From Candidatus Zixiibacteriota bacterium (GTDB lineage Bacteria; Zixibacteria; MSB-5A5; GN15; FEB-12), in NCBI GenBank assembly GCA_017999435.1, contig JAGNLV010000003.1, positions 1 to 64,000 of the forward strand: 64,000 nt of DNA, in the 5' to 3' direction. A program made the translations under genes and the position numbers. Under the pieces are notes generated by a model that saw only the letters and a list, made by a program, of their open reading frames with translations, did no database searches and was not told the DNA's origin. Numbering within the stretch: position 1 is the stretch's first letter; each line of letters starts with the position of its first letter. Of this stretch, positions 27,700 through 37,286 are shown in pieces.

Positions 27700-30177
27700 T
27701 CAGGCAGCCATCTCCTCGCCGCGGCGGCGGCGCGTTCGCACAACCTGGAAAACGACCACACCGGCGAGGAAGAGGGCGGTCAGGACGGTGACCAGTTTCC
27801 CCAGCCGGTACCTATCGGATTTATACACAAACATGGCGGCTCTTGTCCCGGCCGGCACGGCCACGGCGCGGAAACTGCCGTCGGCGCGCAGGATCTCGGC
27901 GGGGCGGCCGTCGAGCATCACCTGCCAGGCATCGTACCAGTTGTCGGTCAGGACAAGGAGCTTGTTCGCTGCCGCCTGCAGCCCCAGGACCACGGTGTCG
28001 GGCTGGTAGTCGACAAACCAGACGGAGTCGGCGCCGAGCGAGTCGCGGGGAATGTCCAGGCCGGGGGCTTTCTCGAGGTAGACGATCTCGCGGAGGTTCT
28101 CATCGCCGTGGAGGACGAGCGAGTCGATGGCGGCGTTGTCCTCGACCACGCGGAACCGGTCGGCCAGGAACGCGCGGGGGAAAGCGTTGTCGTTTTGGAG
28201 GACCGAGGCTTGGGCGCTGGAGGCGAGCTCGGTCACCGGGCGGTCGCCCAGAAAACCGTCGGGCAGCCGCGTGCCGCCGGGTACGAGCAGGTACCTGGCC
28301 CCCACGAGATTGAGGAAGCGGGGATTGGCCGCCGCCGGCATCCGGTCGCCGCCCGCGTGGGGCGCCCCCGGGCCGCCGAGGAGGTCGTCGTACCAGCGGA
28401 GCTGGTTGCCGTGGTAGCCGGTCACCACCGGGATCCCGTAGTAGGGGAGCAGATCCATGCGCAGGACGCTGAAGTTCATGACCCGGAACGGGCCGGGCTG
28501 CTCGAGGAGGAACTGGGCGACCGGATGGTTCTCCGGCCACTCCTGCCGGGGATCCATGACCTCGATGAAGCGGCTGTTGAGACGAATTCCGTCGACCATC
28601 AGCACCAGCACGAGAACGGCCAGCACGGCCGCGCCGGCGCGCCGCGAGCGGTAGGCCCAGATCAGCGCGGCCGCCAGCGCCGCAAAAACAAACGCGAGCC
28701 AGGCCCCGGATTGGATGGCCGGGAGATTGCGGTAGGCGACGTCGAGCTTGCTCACGCCCCGGGCCACCTGGGTCTGAGCCGCCTCGCTGTAGAACAGCGA
28801 GGTCCAGAGATTCAGCATCCCCTCCCCCGCCGCGCTGAACAGCAGCGCGAGGACGAACAGCCCGCCGGGTACGCCCCAGAGGAGCCACTCGAAACGCGCG
28901 CCGGGCGGGTCGGCATTCCCGGCCTGACGGGCATCGCGCAGACGCTGGACCGCCATCCCGGCCAGCATCGCCGCCGAGAACGAAAACAGGAACATGATCA
29001 TGGACGGGGCGCGGAGCGATTTCACCATCGGGATGAGCCAGTAGAATAATCGGAAAACCGGGGTGGTGTCGGCCAGAGCATAGAGGAGGGCGAAGAGAGC
29101 CAGGCCGGCGAAGAAGTAGGCCTCGCGGCGGCGGGCGAAAAAGGCGCCCAGCAGCGCCAGGAAGAATGTCACCGCCCCGACCGCCTCGGAATTGTCCTTG
29201 AAAGCGTTCTTGCCCCAGTAGAACGTCTGCGCCCCCCGGGTCATCACCCCGGCGAATTCCGGGATCACCAGCGAGACGGCCTCCTCCTCATGGAGGGACC
29301 ACGACGTCGCCCACTCCCAGCCGCGCTTGGTGTCGGCGCGCGGCGAAAACTCCCGGGTGTAAGTGTAACCGGGATAGAACTGGATGGCCGACAGGAGGAG
29401 GCCGATCACCACGGCGTAGGCGGTGAGCGCCGCCGGACGCACCAGCAGGCGGATCCTGCGCTTCTCCCGAAAGAGAAATACAAGTCGAAAAACCATGTAC
29501 GCTGCCAGCGCCCAGAGTGTGAAATACGACATCTGCGGGTGCGGCGAGAGTACGATGAACCCGATCACGAGCCCGAGCATCGAGAAGTCGAAAAAGGACC
29601 CGCGGGCGATCCCCCGGTCGAGGAAATACACCGTCAGCGGAAACAGGGCGGTCACAAACATCTTGCCGTCGTGGCCGGGCGCGACGAACGACACGAGGTA
29701 AGGAGCGAACATGTACGCCACGCCGGCCAGCAGGGCGGCGATTTTCGAGAGCCGAAACTGCCGGGCGGCAAGGTACATGAAAATGCCCGCGAGATAAATG
29801 TGCCAGAACTGCACCCAGCCGAGCATGCGGAAGATGTTGCCGAAGTATTTCAGGAACGACAGGGGGTAGAAAATGTCGCCGTGAAAGGCATCGACAAAAG
29901 GCATCCCACCGAAGATGTAGGGGTTCCAGCGCGGCACTGCGCCGTGGGCGTGGTAGTAGTCAACCAGAAAGGAGCGGAAGAAAATCCCGGCCTGGATCAT
30001 GTCCGATCCGGCGAGCATGAGTCGGGAGAAGATGAAGTCGCGGAAGAGGATGACGAGCCCGATGAAGATGATGGCGAAGGCGACCGGGGTGAACCAGGGC
30101 GACTGCTCGATATTCAGGCGACTCGTTTCGCGCTTTGCGGCGGGGGGAGCATCCCCCGCTTTTTTCTTTTTGGCCAA
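27700..30177 (-). CDS. YfhO-family large membrane protein
   Basis: An 825-residue polytopic protein with roughly a dozen hydrophobic helices and a soluble C-terminal region. Features of the bacterial YfhO family (PF09586, GT-C related) include GSDMIQAGIFFRSFLVDYYH with PRWNPYIFGGMPFVD early on, FYWGKNAFKDNSEAVG, and the late YYGIPVVTGYHGNQLRWYDDL and RAFLADRF segments. In Firmicutes, YfhO glycosylates lipoteichoic acid; here the substrate is unknown, but GT-C topology suggests sugar transfer from a polyprenyl carrier on the outer face. It begins with a lysine-rich cytoplasmic tail (MAKKKKAG). One base separates its stop from the next gene's start. A promoter candidate is 108 bases upstream. 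Confidence 0.85.
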   Translation of the reverse strand: MAKKKKAGDAPPAAKRETSRLNIEQSPWFTPVAFAIIFIGLVILFRDFIFSRLMLAGSDMIQAGIFFRSFLVDYYHAHGAVPRWNPYIFGGMPFVDAFHGDIFYPLSFLKYFGNIFRMLGWVQFWHIYLAGIFMYLAARQFRLSKIAALLAGVAYMFAPYLVSFVAPGHDGKMFVTALFPLTVYFLDRGIARGSFFDFSMLGLVIGFIVLSPHPQMSYFTLWALAAYMVFRLVFLFREKRRIRLLVRPAALTAYAVVIGLLLSAIQFYPGYTYTREFSPRADTKRGWEWATSWSLHEEEAVSLVIPEFAGVMTRGAQTFYWGKNAFKDNSEAVGAVTFFLALLGAFFARRREAYFFAGLALFALLYALADTTPVFRLFYWLIPMVKSLRAPSMIMFLFSFSAAMLAGMAVQRLRDARQAGNADPPGARFEWLLWGVPGGLFVLALLFSAAGEGMLNLWTSLFYSEAAQTQVARGVSKLDVAYRNLPAIQSGAWLAFVFAALAAALIWAYRSRRAGAAVLAVLVLVLMVDGIRLNSRFIEVMDPRQEWPENHPVAQFLLEQPGPFRVMNFSVLRMDLLPYYGIPVVTGYHGNQLRWYDDLLGGPGAPHAGGDRMPAAANPRFLNLVGARYLLVPGGTRLPDGFLGDRPVTELASSAQASVLQNDNAFPRAFLADRFRVVEDNAAIDSLVLHGDENLREIVYLEKAPGLDIPRDSLGADSVWFVDYQPDTVVLGLQAAANKLLVLTDNWYDAWQVMLDGRPAEILRADGSFRAVAVPAGTRAAMFVYKSDRYRLGKLVTVLTALFLAGVVVFQVVRTRRRRGEEMAA

Positions 30178-30284
30178 ACGATTCTCCGCTCTCTGCGCCT
30201 CAGCTTCCGGGAAGTGTCGGACACGGCCACGGGCTTGTGAGACAAACTGTTAGGGCGTTTCGGCCGCGCCGATACCCGAGGCCA

Positions 30285-30313
30285 AGCATAACCACAAACC
30301 ATCGGCAAAGCAA
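30285..30313 (-). promoter_or_regulatory. promoter candidate for the yfhO-like gene
   Basis: Minus strand: TTGCTT (30308-30313), 17-base spacer, TATGCT (30285-30290), within the 216-base gap between two glycan genes. Moderate match. Confidence 0.4.
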
Positions 30314-30393
30314 CCTTTTTTGTCCCCCCGGATCATGGCGTGGCGCGGCCCCGAGAATCATGGCCCCCGGAAAGATGACGGCAGGAAAACGGC

Positions 30394-31365
30394 TCAGCCG
30401 TGGTCGCGGTCCCGGCTGAGCTGACGCAGCCGGCTCTCGACCTCGCGGCGCATGGAGGCAAGCTCCTCTTTAATGGCGGCCTGACCCTCGGTGATGAATC
30501 CCATGGCAAAGAGAGCGATCCCCAGACCGACCAGCAACAGCACGAGGTACAGAAGCGGGAGCTGCGTTTCCCCGCGCCAGTATTTCAGGTACACGGCCCA
30601 CAGACCGACGAGGAACCCGAGCAGGAAGAACCCCAGGCCGGTGAAGCCGAAAAACATGAGCGGCTTGCGCAGAAAGGTCAACTGGAACTTCACCGCCAGC
30701 ATGTCCAGCACGCCGACCGGGACGCGCCAGATCGACTGGTACTTCGATCTGCCCCAGGCCCGCGGGTACAAACGGACCTTGACTTCCTCGACCCGGAAAC
30801 CCTCGTTGGCGGCGAGCACGACGAGATAGCGGTGCCAGTCTTTGCGCATGAAGATCTGTTCGACCACTCCGCGGCGGAACGCTTTGCAGGCGTTAAGATC
30901 GTGGACCTTGAGGTTGAAGATCTTGCGGGACAGCCAGTTATAGACTGTCGAGACAAACCTCTTCTGGTACTCGCCCTGTTTCCAGCCGGCCACCAGGTCG
31001 GCGCCGTCGGCAATCGGCGCCACCAGGGCCGGGATGTCTTCGGGGAGAAACTGCAAATCGGCCGGATAGAAAACAAACACATCTCCCCGCGCGGCGCTGA
31101 ACCCGGAGCGGAGCGCGTCGGTCACGCCGCGCCGGTGCTGGTGCGAAACATAGCGGACAAAAGGGTAAGCCGCGGCGGCCGCCTTGATCTTGTCCAGCGT
31201 GTCATCGGTCGAACCGTCGTCGATGTAGACCAACTCACCGTCGAAAGGGGCCGACTGAAGCATGTCGGCAAACAGCCGGCAGAACTGCTCGATGTTGCCC
31301 GCCTCGTTACAGGCCGGAACAATCGTGGAGACGAAGAACGGAAAGCGAGCTGACGGTTTCGGCAT
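30394..31365 (-). CDS. membrane-anchored GT2 glycosyltransferase (GtrB/ArnC-like)
   Basis: A 323-residue protein with an N-terminal GT2 domain (FVSTIVPACNEAGNIEQFC, VYIDDGSTDDTLDKI) and two C-terminal membrane helices (about residues 235-262 and 272-296) followed by a coiled-coil tail (EGQAAIKEELASMRREVES). This is the layout of bactoprenol-phosphate glucosyl/undecaprenyl-phosphate aminoarabinose transferases. The first Asp of the usual DADLQ metal motif is Pro here (YPADLQFLPED), which leaves one Asp and may weaken metal binding. Separated from the GT39 gene by 117 bases and from yfhO by 216, so it may be its own transcript unit. Confidence 0.87.
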   Translation of the reverse strand: MPKPSARFPFFVSTIVPACNEAGNIEQFCRLFADMLQSAPFDGELVYIDDGSTDDTLDKIKAAAAAYPFVRYVSHQHRRGVTDALRSGFSAARGDVFVFYPADLQFLPEDIPALVAPIADGADLVAGWKQGEYQKRFVSTVYNWLSRKIFNLKVHDLNACKAFRRGVVEQIFMRKDWHRYLVVLAANEGFRVEEVKVRLYPRAWGRSKYQSIWRVPVGVLDMLAVKFQLTFLRKPLMFFGFTGLGFFLLGFLVGLWAVYLKYWRGETQLPLLYLVLLLVGLGIALFAMGFITEGQAAIKEELASMRREVESRLRQLSRDRDHG

Positions 31366-31482
31366 ACACTAACCCCCACCGCGGGCTACCGGCTGAAGGC
31401 GGTCCCGGGTGCGCGATCTCCCAACCTGAGTAAAGCATCCTGCATACTCAAAACATCGCCAATCGGCCGGTGAAACTCAACG

Positions 31483-33672
31483 CTAATTTTCGAGGTTCGC
31501 CGAGTCGGCGCCGGCCGGAGCCGGGGAGTCGACCTCCTCCTCGGGCTCGGTCCGGCCGGTTTTCAACTGATTGCAGGCGGACTTGAGCTTGGCGACCGAC
31601 GGGGCCAGGCGGATGGCTTCCTCGTACAGCAGGAGGCCCTTGTGCCGCAACTCGGGGTCGCCGGTTTCATCGAACCGTTCCCGGTAGAGCTCGGCCAGGC
31701 GGGCGTTGAGGTTGTAGCTGGTAGGTGAAAACGCCAGAGCGCCCTTGAGGCTCTCCTCGGCCAGATCGAATTGTCCCTCAAGGTCGGCGATCTCCCCCAC
31801 CGCGAGGTAGGCGGAGAGGTTCCGGGGATGGCGTTCGAGGAACTGGGCGGCCCACGCGTGCCCCTCCCCCGTCCGCCCGCCGTGGTAGGCGTCGATCGCC
31901 CGCTCCAGAAGCGAGGGCCGGTAGGCGTTCGCGGCGGGATTGGGGGTACGGCCAGCGATCCGATAGAGGCGCACCTGATCGGTCCCCACGTGGTAGGTGA
32001 CGACATGGGCGGCGCTGTCCATGATCGCGGGATAATCGGCCCGCGCTTTTGCCTCGTTGGCCTCATCGACCAGGAGATGAGTGATCGGGAAACGGCCGAA
32101 CAGGCCGGGGTCGGCCTTGGCCACACCGAACATATGGACGACCACGGGGAGGTTGTTCTCCGCGGCCAGGAGGGGGGCGTAGGGGCCGGACACCACCGCG
32201 CCGGGGCCGAGGGTCATCGCCAAATCACGGCTCACGTCGCGGGCGGTGAAGGTCGGCCGCACGCTCCAGTTGTGGTAGTTACTGATGCCGAGCACGGTGG
32301 TGCCGAGCAGCACCGCCCCCACCAGCGCCCGGGCGGCTGTCTGAGTCCCGGGCCGCCCGCCGAACGGGCGGAAGCGAAGGCCGAGAGCGATGGCGGCGAC
32401 AATCACGGCGGACGCGGCGACCACCCACACCCGCGCGTCGGCCCATTCGAGGCCCCCGCCATAGTGCTCCGACAAACTGTCCCAGATCTGATACACCGGC
32501 ACCATGACGATCGGAACGGCGAGCGGATAGAAGAGCAGCGGGACCGACCGCCGCGAGGGCACCCCCCACGGCCGCCAGAGGCCCGCCAGCACCACGGCCG
32601 CCGCCCCGTAAATCGGGTAGATGAGCACCACCTGGTAGCGGAGGGGGCGGTAGTTCCAGATCATGAGCGCGCCGTAGAAGGCCACGATCATCGCGGCGAC
32701 GAAGACGTGCCCGGCGGCGAGCCGGCCGAATCCCTCGCGCCATGAGGTCCGGCGGGTGACGTGGAACAGCATGATCAACAGGAACGCCGCGGAGAGCAGC
32801 GCCGCGCTCCGCATGCGCGGGAAAAGCCGGGTGGTGGCGCCGAAAGTCACGAGCTTGAAGAAGAAATCGTCGACCGACTGCAGCCCCTCGGGCGCCCCGT
32901 AGAGATCCACGATCTGCTCGCTGTAGTAGCCGGCCACCTGCGCCTGGGCGGGGGCAAACACCCAGAGGTACCAACCGGCGAGCACGACGAGGAAACCGGC
33001 CGCAAAAGCGGCCAGCCGGAGCAGCCATCGCCCCCGTTCCCGCCGGCCGACGAGGATCTCGTAGGCGAACCAGCAGGCGAAGGGAAAGAGGAAGACGAGG
33101 CCGATCGCTTTGCCGAAGTAAATGCCGAGTGCGAGCGAGGCGCCGGCGGCGGCGGCGATGGCCGGTCGCCGGCCGTAGGCCAGAAGCGCGGCCGCGAGAA
33201 ACGCCCAAAACACCAGCGCCTGTTCCAGAAAGGGCAGCCGCCCGAAGAAAATGAGGTTGTAGTTGAAGGCCGCGAGAAAGAGGAAGAGCAGGCCGGCGAG
33301 CGGGCCGGCGACTTTCCGCATGAAGAGCCAGAACAACACGAGAGCGGCCAGCCCCAGGAGCAGGCCGACCAGATGCGCCTGCCACAGCCCGGCGCCGAGG
33401 AGGGAGAAGACCGCGACGGCGAGGGCGGTGACGCTCGATTTCAGGAAAACCGCCCGGCGGGCATCATCGAAAGGATCGAAATCCCCGGTCTGGACATAGT
33501 TCCGCGCGAACAGCGTGTACTGGGGCGGGTCGGTCTGCTCGCCGGTGGATATCGACAGGCCGAGCGGCGGGTCGGCCCCCAACTGGTAGCTGCGCAGGAG
33601 GGCCACCAGCGCGAGCAGGGCCAGCGCCGCGATCACCTCGAGCCTCGGACTGAAACCGGCGTTACGCTCCAT
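31483..33672 (-). CDS. GT39-like (PMT/ArnT family) membrane glycosyltransferase with C-terminal TPR repeats
   Basis: A 729-residue protein. The first two thirds hold about ten to twelve membrane helices. The first periplasmic loop has TGEQTDPPQYTLFARNYVQTGDFDPFDD, with the acidic residues expected of GT-C enzymes. The last 150 residues are soluble and include two or three TPR units (AYLAVGEIADLEGQFDLAEESLKGALAFSP, then a LLLYEEAIRLAP unit). GT39/ArnT proteins use polyprenyl-phosphate sugars to modify proteins or lipids; the nearby polyprenol-phosphate mannosyltransferase could supply the donor. A TPR tail on such an enzyme is uncommon. Start ATG 33672 overlaps the DegT aminotransferase stop by 11 bases. 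Confidence 0.82.
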   Translation of the reverse strand: MERNAGFSPRLEVIAALALLALVALLRSYQLGADPPLGLSISTGEQTDPPQYTLFARNYVQTGDFDPFDDARRAVFLKSSVTALAVAVFSLLGAGLWQAHLVGLLLGLAALVLFWLFMRKVAGPLAGLLFLFLAAFNYNLIFFGRLPFLEQALVFWAFLAAALLAYGRRPAIAAAAGASLALGIYFGKAIGLVFLFPFACWFAYEILVGRRERGRWLLRLAAFAAGFLVVLAGWYLWVFAPAQAQVAGYYSEQIVDLYGAPEGLQSVDDFFFKLVTFGATTRLFPRMRSAALLSAAFLLIMLFHVTRRTSWREGFGRLAAGHVFVAAMIVAFYGALMIWNYRPLRYQVVLIYPIYGAAAVVLAGLWRPWGVPSRRSVPLLFYPLAVPIVMVPVYQIWDSLSEHYGGGLEWADARVWVVAASAVIVAAIALGLRFRPFGGRPGTQTAARALVGAVLLGTTVLGISNYHNWSVRPTFTARDVSRDLAMTLGPGAVVSGPYAPLLAAENNLPVVVHMFGVAKADPGLFGRFPITHLLVDEANEAKARADYPAIMDSAAHVVTYHVGTDQVRLYRIAGRTPNPAANAYRPSLLERAIDAYHGGRTGEGHAWAAQFLERHPRNLSAYLAVGEIADLEGQFDLAEESLKGALAFSPTSYNLNARLAELYRERFDETGDPELRHKGLLLYEEAIRLAPSVAKLKSACNQLKTGRTEPEEEVDSPAPAGADSANLEN

Positions 33673-34768
33673 GGAAGAACGCTTGTATCTGCGCGGCGAC
33701 GTAATCCACCTGCGCCTCCGTCATCTCCGGAAAGATCGGGAGCGACAGGATCTGCTCCGCCTGGCGCTCGGCGACCGGGAAATCTCCCTTGCGCCGGCCG
33801 AGGAAGTCATAGCCGCGCTGCAGGTGCACCGGCACCGGGTAGTGAATGAGAGTCGGGACGCCCCGCTCGGCGAGGAAGGCCTGAAGGGCGTCGCGGCGCT
33901 CGGTTTCGATCACGTAAAGGTGGTAGACCGGCTCGACCTCGGGATCGACCGGGGGGGTGGTCACCGGGAGATCCCGGAGCAGCTCGTCGTAGCGGGCCGC
34001 GACCCGGCGCCGGGCCTCATTCCACTGGTCGAGGCGGCGAAGTTTGACGCCGAGGACCGCGCCCTGGATCCCCTCCATGCGCGCATTGTAGCCGACCAGG
34101 TCGTGGTAGTACTTCCGCTCGCTTCCGTGGTCGCGGAGCATGCGCAGGCGGCGGTCGAGTTCGGGGTCATCGGTGGTCACCGCCCCCGCCTCCCCGTAGG
34201 CGCCGAGGTTTTTGCCGGGATAGAAAGAGAAGGCGGCGAGCCGCCCGAAAGATCCGATCCGCCGCCCCCGGTAGCGCGCCCCGTGGGCCTGGGCGGCGTC
34301 CTCGACCACGCTCACCTCGTATTTTTCGGCCAGGCGCATGATCGCCTCCATGTCGGCCGGGCGGCCGTAGAGGTGGACCGGGATGACGGCGCGGGTCCGT
34401 CGGGAGAGCGCCATCGGCAGCAGCCTCGGGTCGATCGTGCGGGTGCGGGGGTCGATGTCGACAAGCACGGGATGGGCCCCGGTGTGGGCGATGGCGGCGA
34501 CGGTCGCGACAAAGGTGTTGGCGGCGGTGACCACCTCGTCCCCGGGACCGATCTCGAGGGCGCGGAGGGCGAGCACGAGGGCGCTCGTGCCACTGTTGAC
34601 GCCCGCGCAGTGCGCCGTCCCGCAGTAGCGGGCGAACGCCTCCTCAAACTCGCGCACCGAGGGCCCGAGGACATAAGTGGAACTGTCCAGCACGCGCTGG
34701 ACGGCGGCGGCGATATCGTCTTTGATCGATTGGTACTGGGCCTGCAGGTCGAGGTAGGGTACTTTCAT
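33662..34768 (-). CDS. DegT/DnrJ/EryC1-family sugar aminotransferase
   Basis: A 368-residue PLP aminotransferase that aminates nucleotide-linked keto-sugars. Key signatures: CAGVNSGTSALVLALRAL, PVHLYGRPADM, VVEDAAQAHGARYRG and the PLP-lysine K186 in FSFYPGKNLGAYGEAG. Family products feed O-antigens, capsule or glycoprotein glycans. The ATG at 34768 begins MKVPYLDLQAQ, the family's usual N-terminus; further upstream frame is intergenic. The first gene of the glycan cluster, it overlaps the GT39 gene by 11 bases. Confidence 0.93.
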   Translation of the reverse strand: MKVPYLDLQAQYQSIKDDIAAAVQRVLDSSTYVLGPSVREFEEAFARYCGTAHCAGVNSGTSALVLALRALEIGPGDEVVTAANTFVATVAAIAHTGAHPVLVDIDPRTRTIDPRLLPMALSRRTRAVIPVHLYGRPADMEAIMRLAEKYEVSVVEDAAQAHGARYRGRRIGSFGRLAAFSFYPGKNLGAYGEAGAVTTDDPELDRRLRMLRDHGSERKYYHDLVGYNARMEGIQGAVLGVKLRRLDQWNEARRRVAARYDELLRDLPVTTPPVDPEVEPVYHLYVIETERRDALQAFLAERGVPTLIHYPVPVHLQRGYDFLGRRKGDFPVAERQAEQILSLPIFPEMTEAQVDYVAAQIQAFFHGA

Positions 34769-34841
34769 GATGCTTCCTTTGGTAGGATGCCAAAGTACCC
34801 GACGCCGGGGCAAAAGTCAAGGCGGATGGGATCGCGGGGAG

Positions 34842-35747
34842 CTACCCGGTGCGCACGGGGACCAGGAGGAGGGGCAGACCGGCGGAGCGGCAAACGCGGG
34901 CGGTCAGGTTGGCCGTTCCGAGCGCCCCGCTCCCCGTGCCGCCGTGGGTCGCCAGCGCGACCAGATCGATGCCGGGCGCCGCCGCCGCCCGTCGGACCAC
35001 CGCCGCCGGGTCGCCGCGGAACACGTGCGCGCTTACCCGCACGCCCTGTCCGACCAGCCGCCGGCGGGGGGATGCGAGGTAGTTCTTCGCCTCCTGCGCC
35101 GACATGTCGAGGAGCCGGGCGGTGGCGGCCGGCATCAGGCGGCTCGGCGCGGTCATGGCCCCCGAGAGCGTTTCGAAAGTGGGGACGACCAGGGCGAGGA
35201 CGACGGTCGCGGCGCACCGCGCGGCGAGCGCCGCCACCGCGGGCAACACCCCCTCGTGGTCGGGATCGCCGTCGAGCGGCACGAGGATCGAGCGGCACGC
35301 GAACGCGGCGGGGTCCGGTCCACCCCCGGCCGGGACCAGGAGCACGGGGGTGGTTCCGAGGCGGATGACCTGCTGGGCGATGCTGCCGAACAGGCGGTGC
35401 CGCAGACCGCCGCGCCCGTGGGTGCACAGGGCGATGACGCCGCTCGCGAACTCCTCGGCGTGCTCGACAATGCTCTGCGCCACGCTGGCGACCTCCACCG
35501 TGTGCACGTGGGTGCGGACCGCCAGCCGCCCGGCGGCGATACGGCGGGCGATCGCGCCGAGATACTGCTCGGCCTCCTCCGCCGTGCGAAGGTGGCGCTC
35601 GCCGTGGATTTCGGCCGGCGCCCGCCGTTCAATCAGGTGCACGAGCGTCACCGCCGCGCCGAGGCGTTCGGCGAAGCACCCAACGGCGGGGAGCACCTGC
35701 TCGGCCACCGCCGAACCATCGAGAGGAACCAGCACGCGTTCAAACAC
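34842..35747 (-). CDS. tandem-domain universal stress protein
   Basis: A 301-residue cytoplasmic protein with two Usp domains, at about residues 1-140 and 150-300. Each starts with the ILVPLDGS-type strand (VLVPLDGSAVAEQVLP; ILVPLDGDPDHEG). The ATP-binding loop is seen in the first as THGRGGLRHRLFGSIAQQV (GxxG-9-G) and in the second as a shorter THGGTGSGALGTANLT. Usp proteins bind ATP and modulate stress responses. The start is a GTG at 35747, three bases after the mntH stop, and its ribosome site GGGAG lies inside the mntH end. The pair is probably translated together. Confidence 0.92.
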   Translation of the reverse strand: MFERVLVPLDGSAVAEQVLPAVGCFAERLGAAVTLVHLIERRAPAEIHGERHLRTAEEAEQYLGAIARRIAAGRLAVRTHVHTVEVASVAQSIVEHAEEFASGVIALCTHGRGGLRHRLFGSIAQQVIRLGTTPVLLVPAGGGPDPAAFACRSILVPLDGDPDHEGVLPAVAALAARCAATVVLALVVPTFETLSGAMTAPSRLMPAATARLLDMSAQEAKNYLASPRRRLVGQGVRVSAHVFRGDPAAVVRRAAAAPGIDLVALATHGGTGSGALGTANLTARVCRSAGLPLLLVPVRTG

Positions 35748-35750
35748 AGC

Positions 35751-37082
35751 TCACTCCCTGAAAAGCAGTTGGTACAGGAGGAACACGTTCAGGCCGATGA
35801 TGAGCGACGCCACGATCGCGGCCGCGACGGTAGTCGGTTTCCGGTTCACCAGCACGCCCATGATCGAGCGGCGAGCGGTGAACAGCACGAGCGGCACGAC
35901 GGCGAACGGGAGGCCGAAACTCAGGACCACCTGGCTGATGACCAGCGTCCGCGTCGGGTCGAGCCCGAGGGCGATGACGATCAGCGCCGGCGCCATCGTC
36001 ACCAGCCGGCGCACCCAGACCGGGATGTGGCGCCTCAGGAAGCCCTGCATGATCACCTGGCCGGCGCTCGTACCGACAGTTGAGGAGGACAACCCGGAGG
36101 CCAGCAGCGACACGGCGAAGACGCCGCTGGCGGCGCTGCCGAGAAGCGGTTCGAGAGTCCGGTGGGCCTCCTCGATGGAGGCGATCTCGGACAGGCCGTG
36201 GCGATGGAAAGTGGCCGCGGCCATGATGAGGATGGCCATGTTGACGAGGCTGGCGAGCCCCATGGCGACGGTGACGTCGATGATTTGGAAACGAAAGAGC
36301 CGCTGCAGCTGGGCGGCGCCGCGAACCTGGATGCGGCCCTGGGTCAGGGCCGAATGGAGAAAAATCGCATGCGGCATCACGGTCGCGCCGAGAATCCCGG
36401 CCGCCAGCAACACCGCCTCCGGGCCGGGAAGGCTCGGGACGACCGCATGGCAGGCCACCAGCCCCCAGTCCGGCCGGTCCATGATCGATTCCACAACATA
36501 GGCGAAGACGATGACGGCGACCATGGCCGTGATGACCGCCTCCAGGCGGCGGAACCCCCGGCGCTCCAGACCGAGAATGAGGAAGGTCGCGATCCCGGTA
36601 AGCACCGCGCCCCAGATGAGCGGGATGCCGAGCAGGAGGTAGAACCCGAGGGCGGCGCCGAGGAATTCGGCCAGGTCGGTGGACATGGCGACCGCTTCCA
36701 TGAGCACCCACATCCCCCAGGCGACCCAGGTCGGAAACTCGCGGCGGCAGTGCTCGGCGAGGTTGTAGCCGGTGGCGATGCCCAGTTTCGCGGAGAGCGT
36801 CTGGAGCAGCATGGCCATGAGATTGGAGAAGACGATCACCCAGAGGAGGCGGTAGCCGAACTCGGCGCCGCCCTGGATATTGGTGGCGAAATTACCGGGA
36901 TCGACGTAGGCGACGCTGGCGATGAAGGCCGGCCCGAGGAACGGCAGCAACCGCTGCCAGCGGGACACGCGCTCCCCCGACAGCACCTGCTCGGCGATCC
37001 GCCGCGTCAGGTCGTCCGAGAGCACGGGCGGCGGCTTCCTCGGGACAATCTCGTCGGGCGGTTCGGATGGCGCGTCGGTCAT
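35751..37082 (-). CDS. mntH: Nramp-family divalent metal (Mn2+/Fe2+) transporter
   Basis: A 443-residue H+-coupled importer with eleven or so membrane helices. The metal-binding DPGN motif is residues 61-64 (VAYVDPGNFATNIQGG) and the helix-6 motif is ATVMPHAIFLHS, both intact, so Mn2+/Fe2+ transport is expected. An unusually long polar N-terminus (about 45 residues, proline-rich) precedes the first helix. Usp follows after three bases. No clear MntR or Fur operator is visible to me in the upstream region, and the promoter is not obvious. Confidence 0.93.
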   Translation of the reverse strand: MTDAPSEPPDEIVPRKPPPVLSDDLTRRIAEQVLSGERVSRWQRLLPFLGPAFIASVAYVDPGNFATNIQGGAEFGYRLLWVIVFSNLMAMLLQTLSAKLGIATGYNLAEHCRREFPTWVAWGMWVLMEAVAMSTDLAEFLGAALGFYLLLGIPLIWGAVLTGIATFLILGLERRGFRRLEAVITAMVAVIVFAYVVESIMDRPDWGLVACHAVVPSLPGPEAVLLAAGILGATVMPHAIFLHSALTQGRIQVRGAAQLQRLFRFQIIDVTVAMGLASLVNMAILIMAAATFHRHGLSEIASIEEAHRTLEPLLGSAASGVFAVSLLASGLSSSTVGTSAGQVIMQGFLRRHIPVWVRRLVTMAPALIVIALGLDPTRTLVISQVVLSFGLPFAVVPLVLFTARRSIMGVLVNRKPTTVAAAIVASLIIGLNVFLLYQLLFRE

Positions 37083-37231
37083 ATTTCGCTCGCTGTCGAA
37101 ATCGGGTCGGGCGCGTTACTTTCGGGGCTGCGCCGCCCGCCGACAACACGTACGCAGGAGTCTCCCGCAGGCGCAAGATTCTCTTCGCACCGCAGCCGCC
37201 GCACCCCCCATCGGCGGTTCCCACAAAGAAG

Positions 37232-37260
37232 TTGAATTTACCGGGAGTTTGCGCTACCTT
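37232..37260 (+). promoter_or_regulatory. promoter candidate for the DUF3298 lipoprotein gene
   Basis: TTGAAT (37232-37237), 17-base spacer, TACCTT (37255-37260), 27 bases before the ATG. Fair -35, weak -10. Confidence 0.4.
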
Positions 37261-37286
37261 GGCGGAACCAACTCGAGGTATCACCC

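Noticed and set aside
37083-37286. MntR or Fur operator for mntH
   Set aside because: No convincing palindrome matching either regulator was found in the divergent region.
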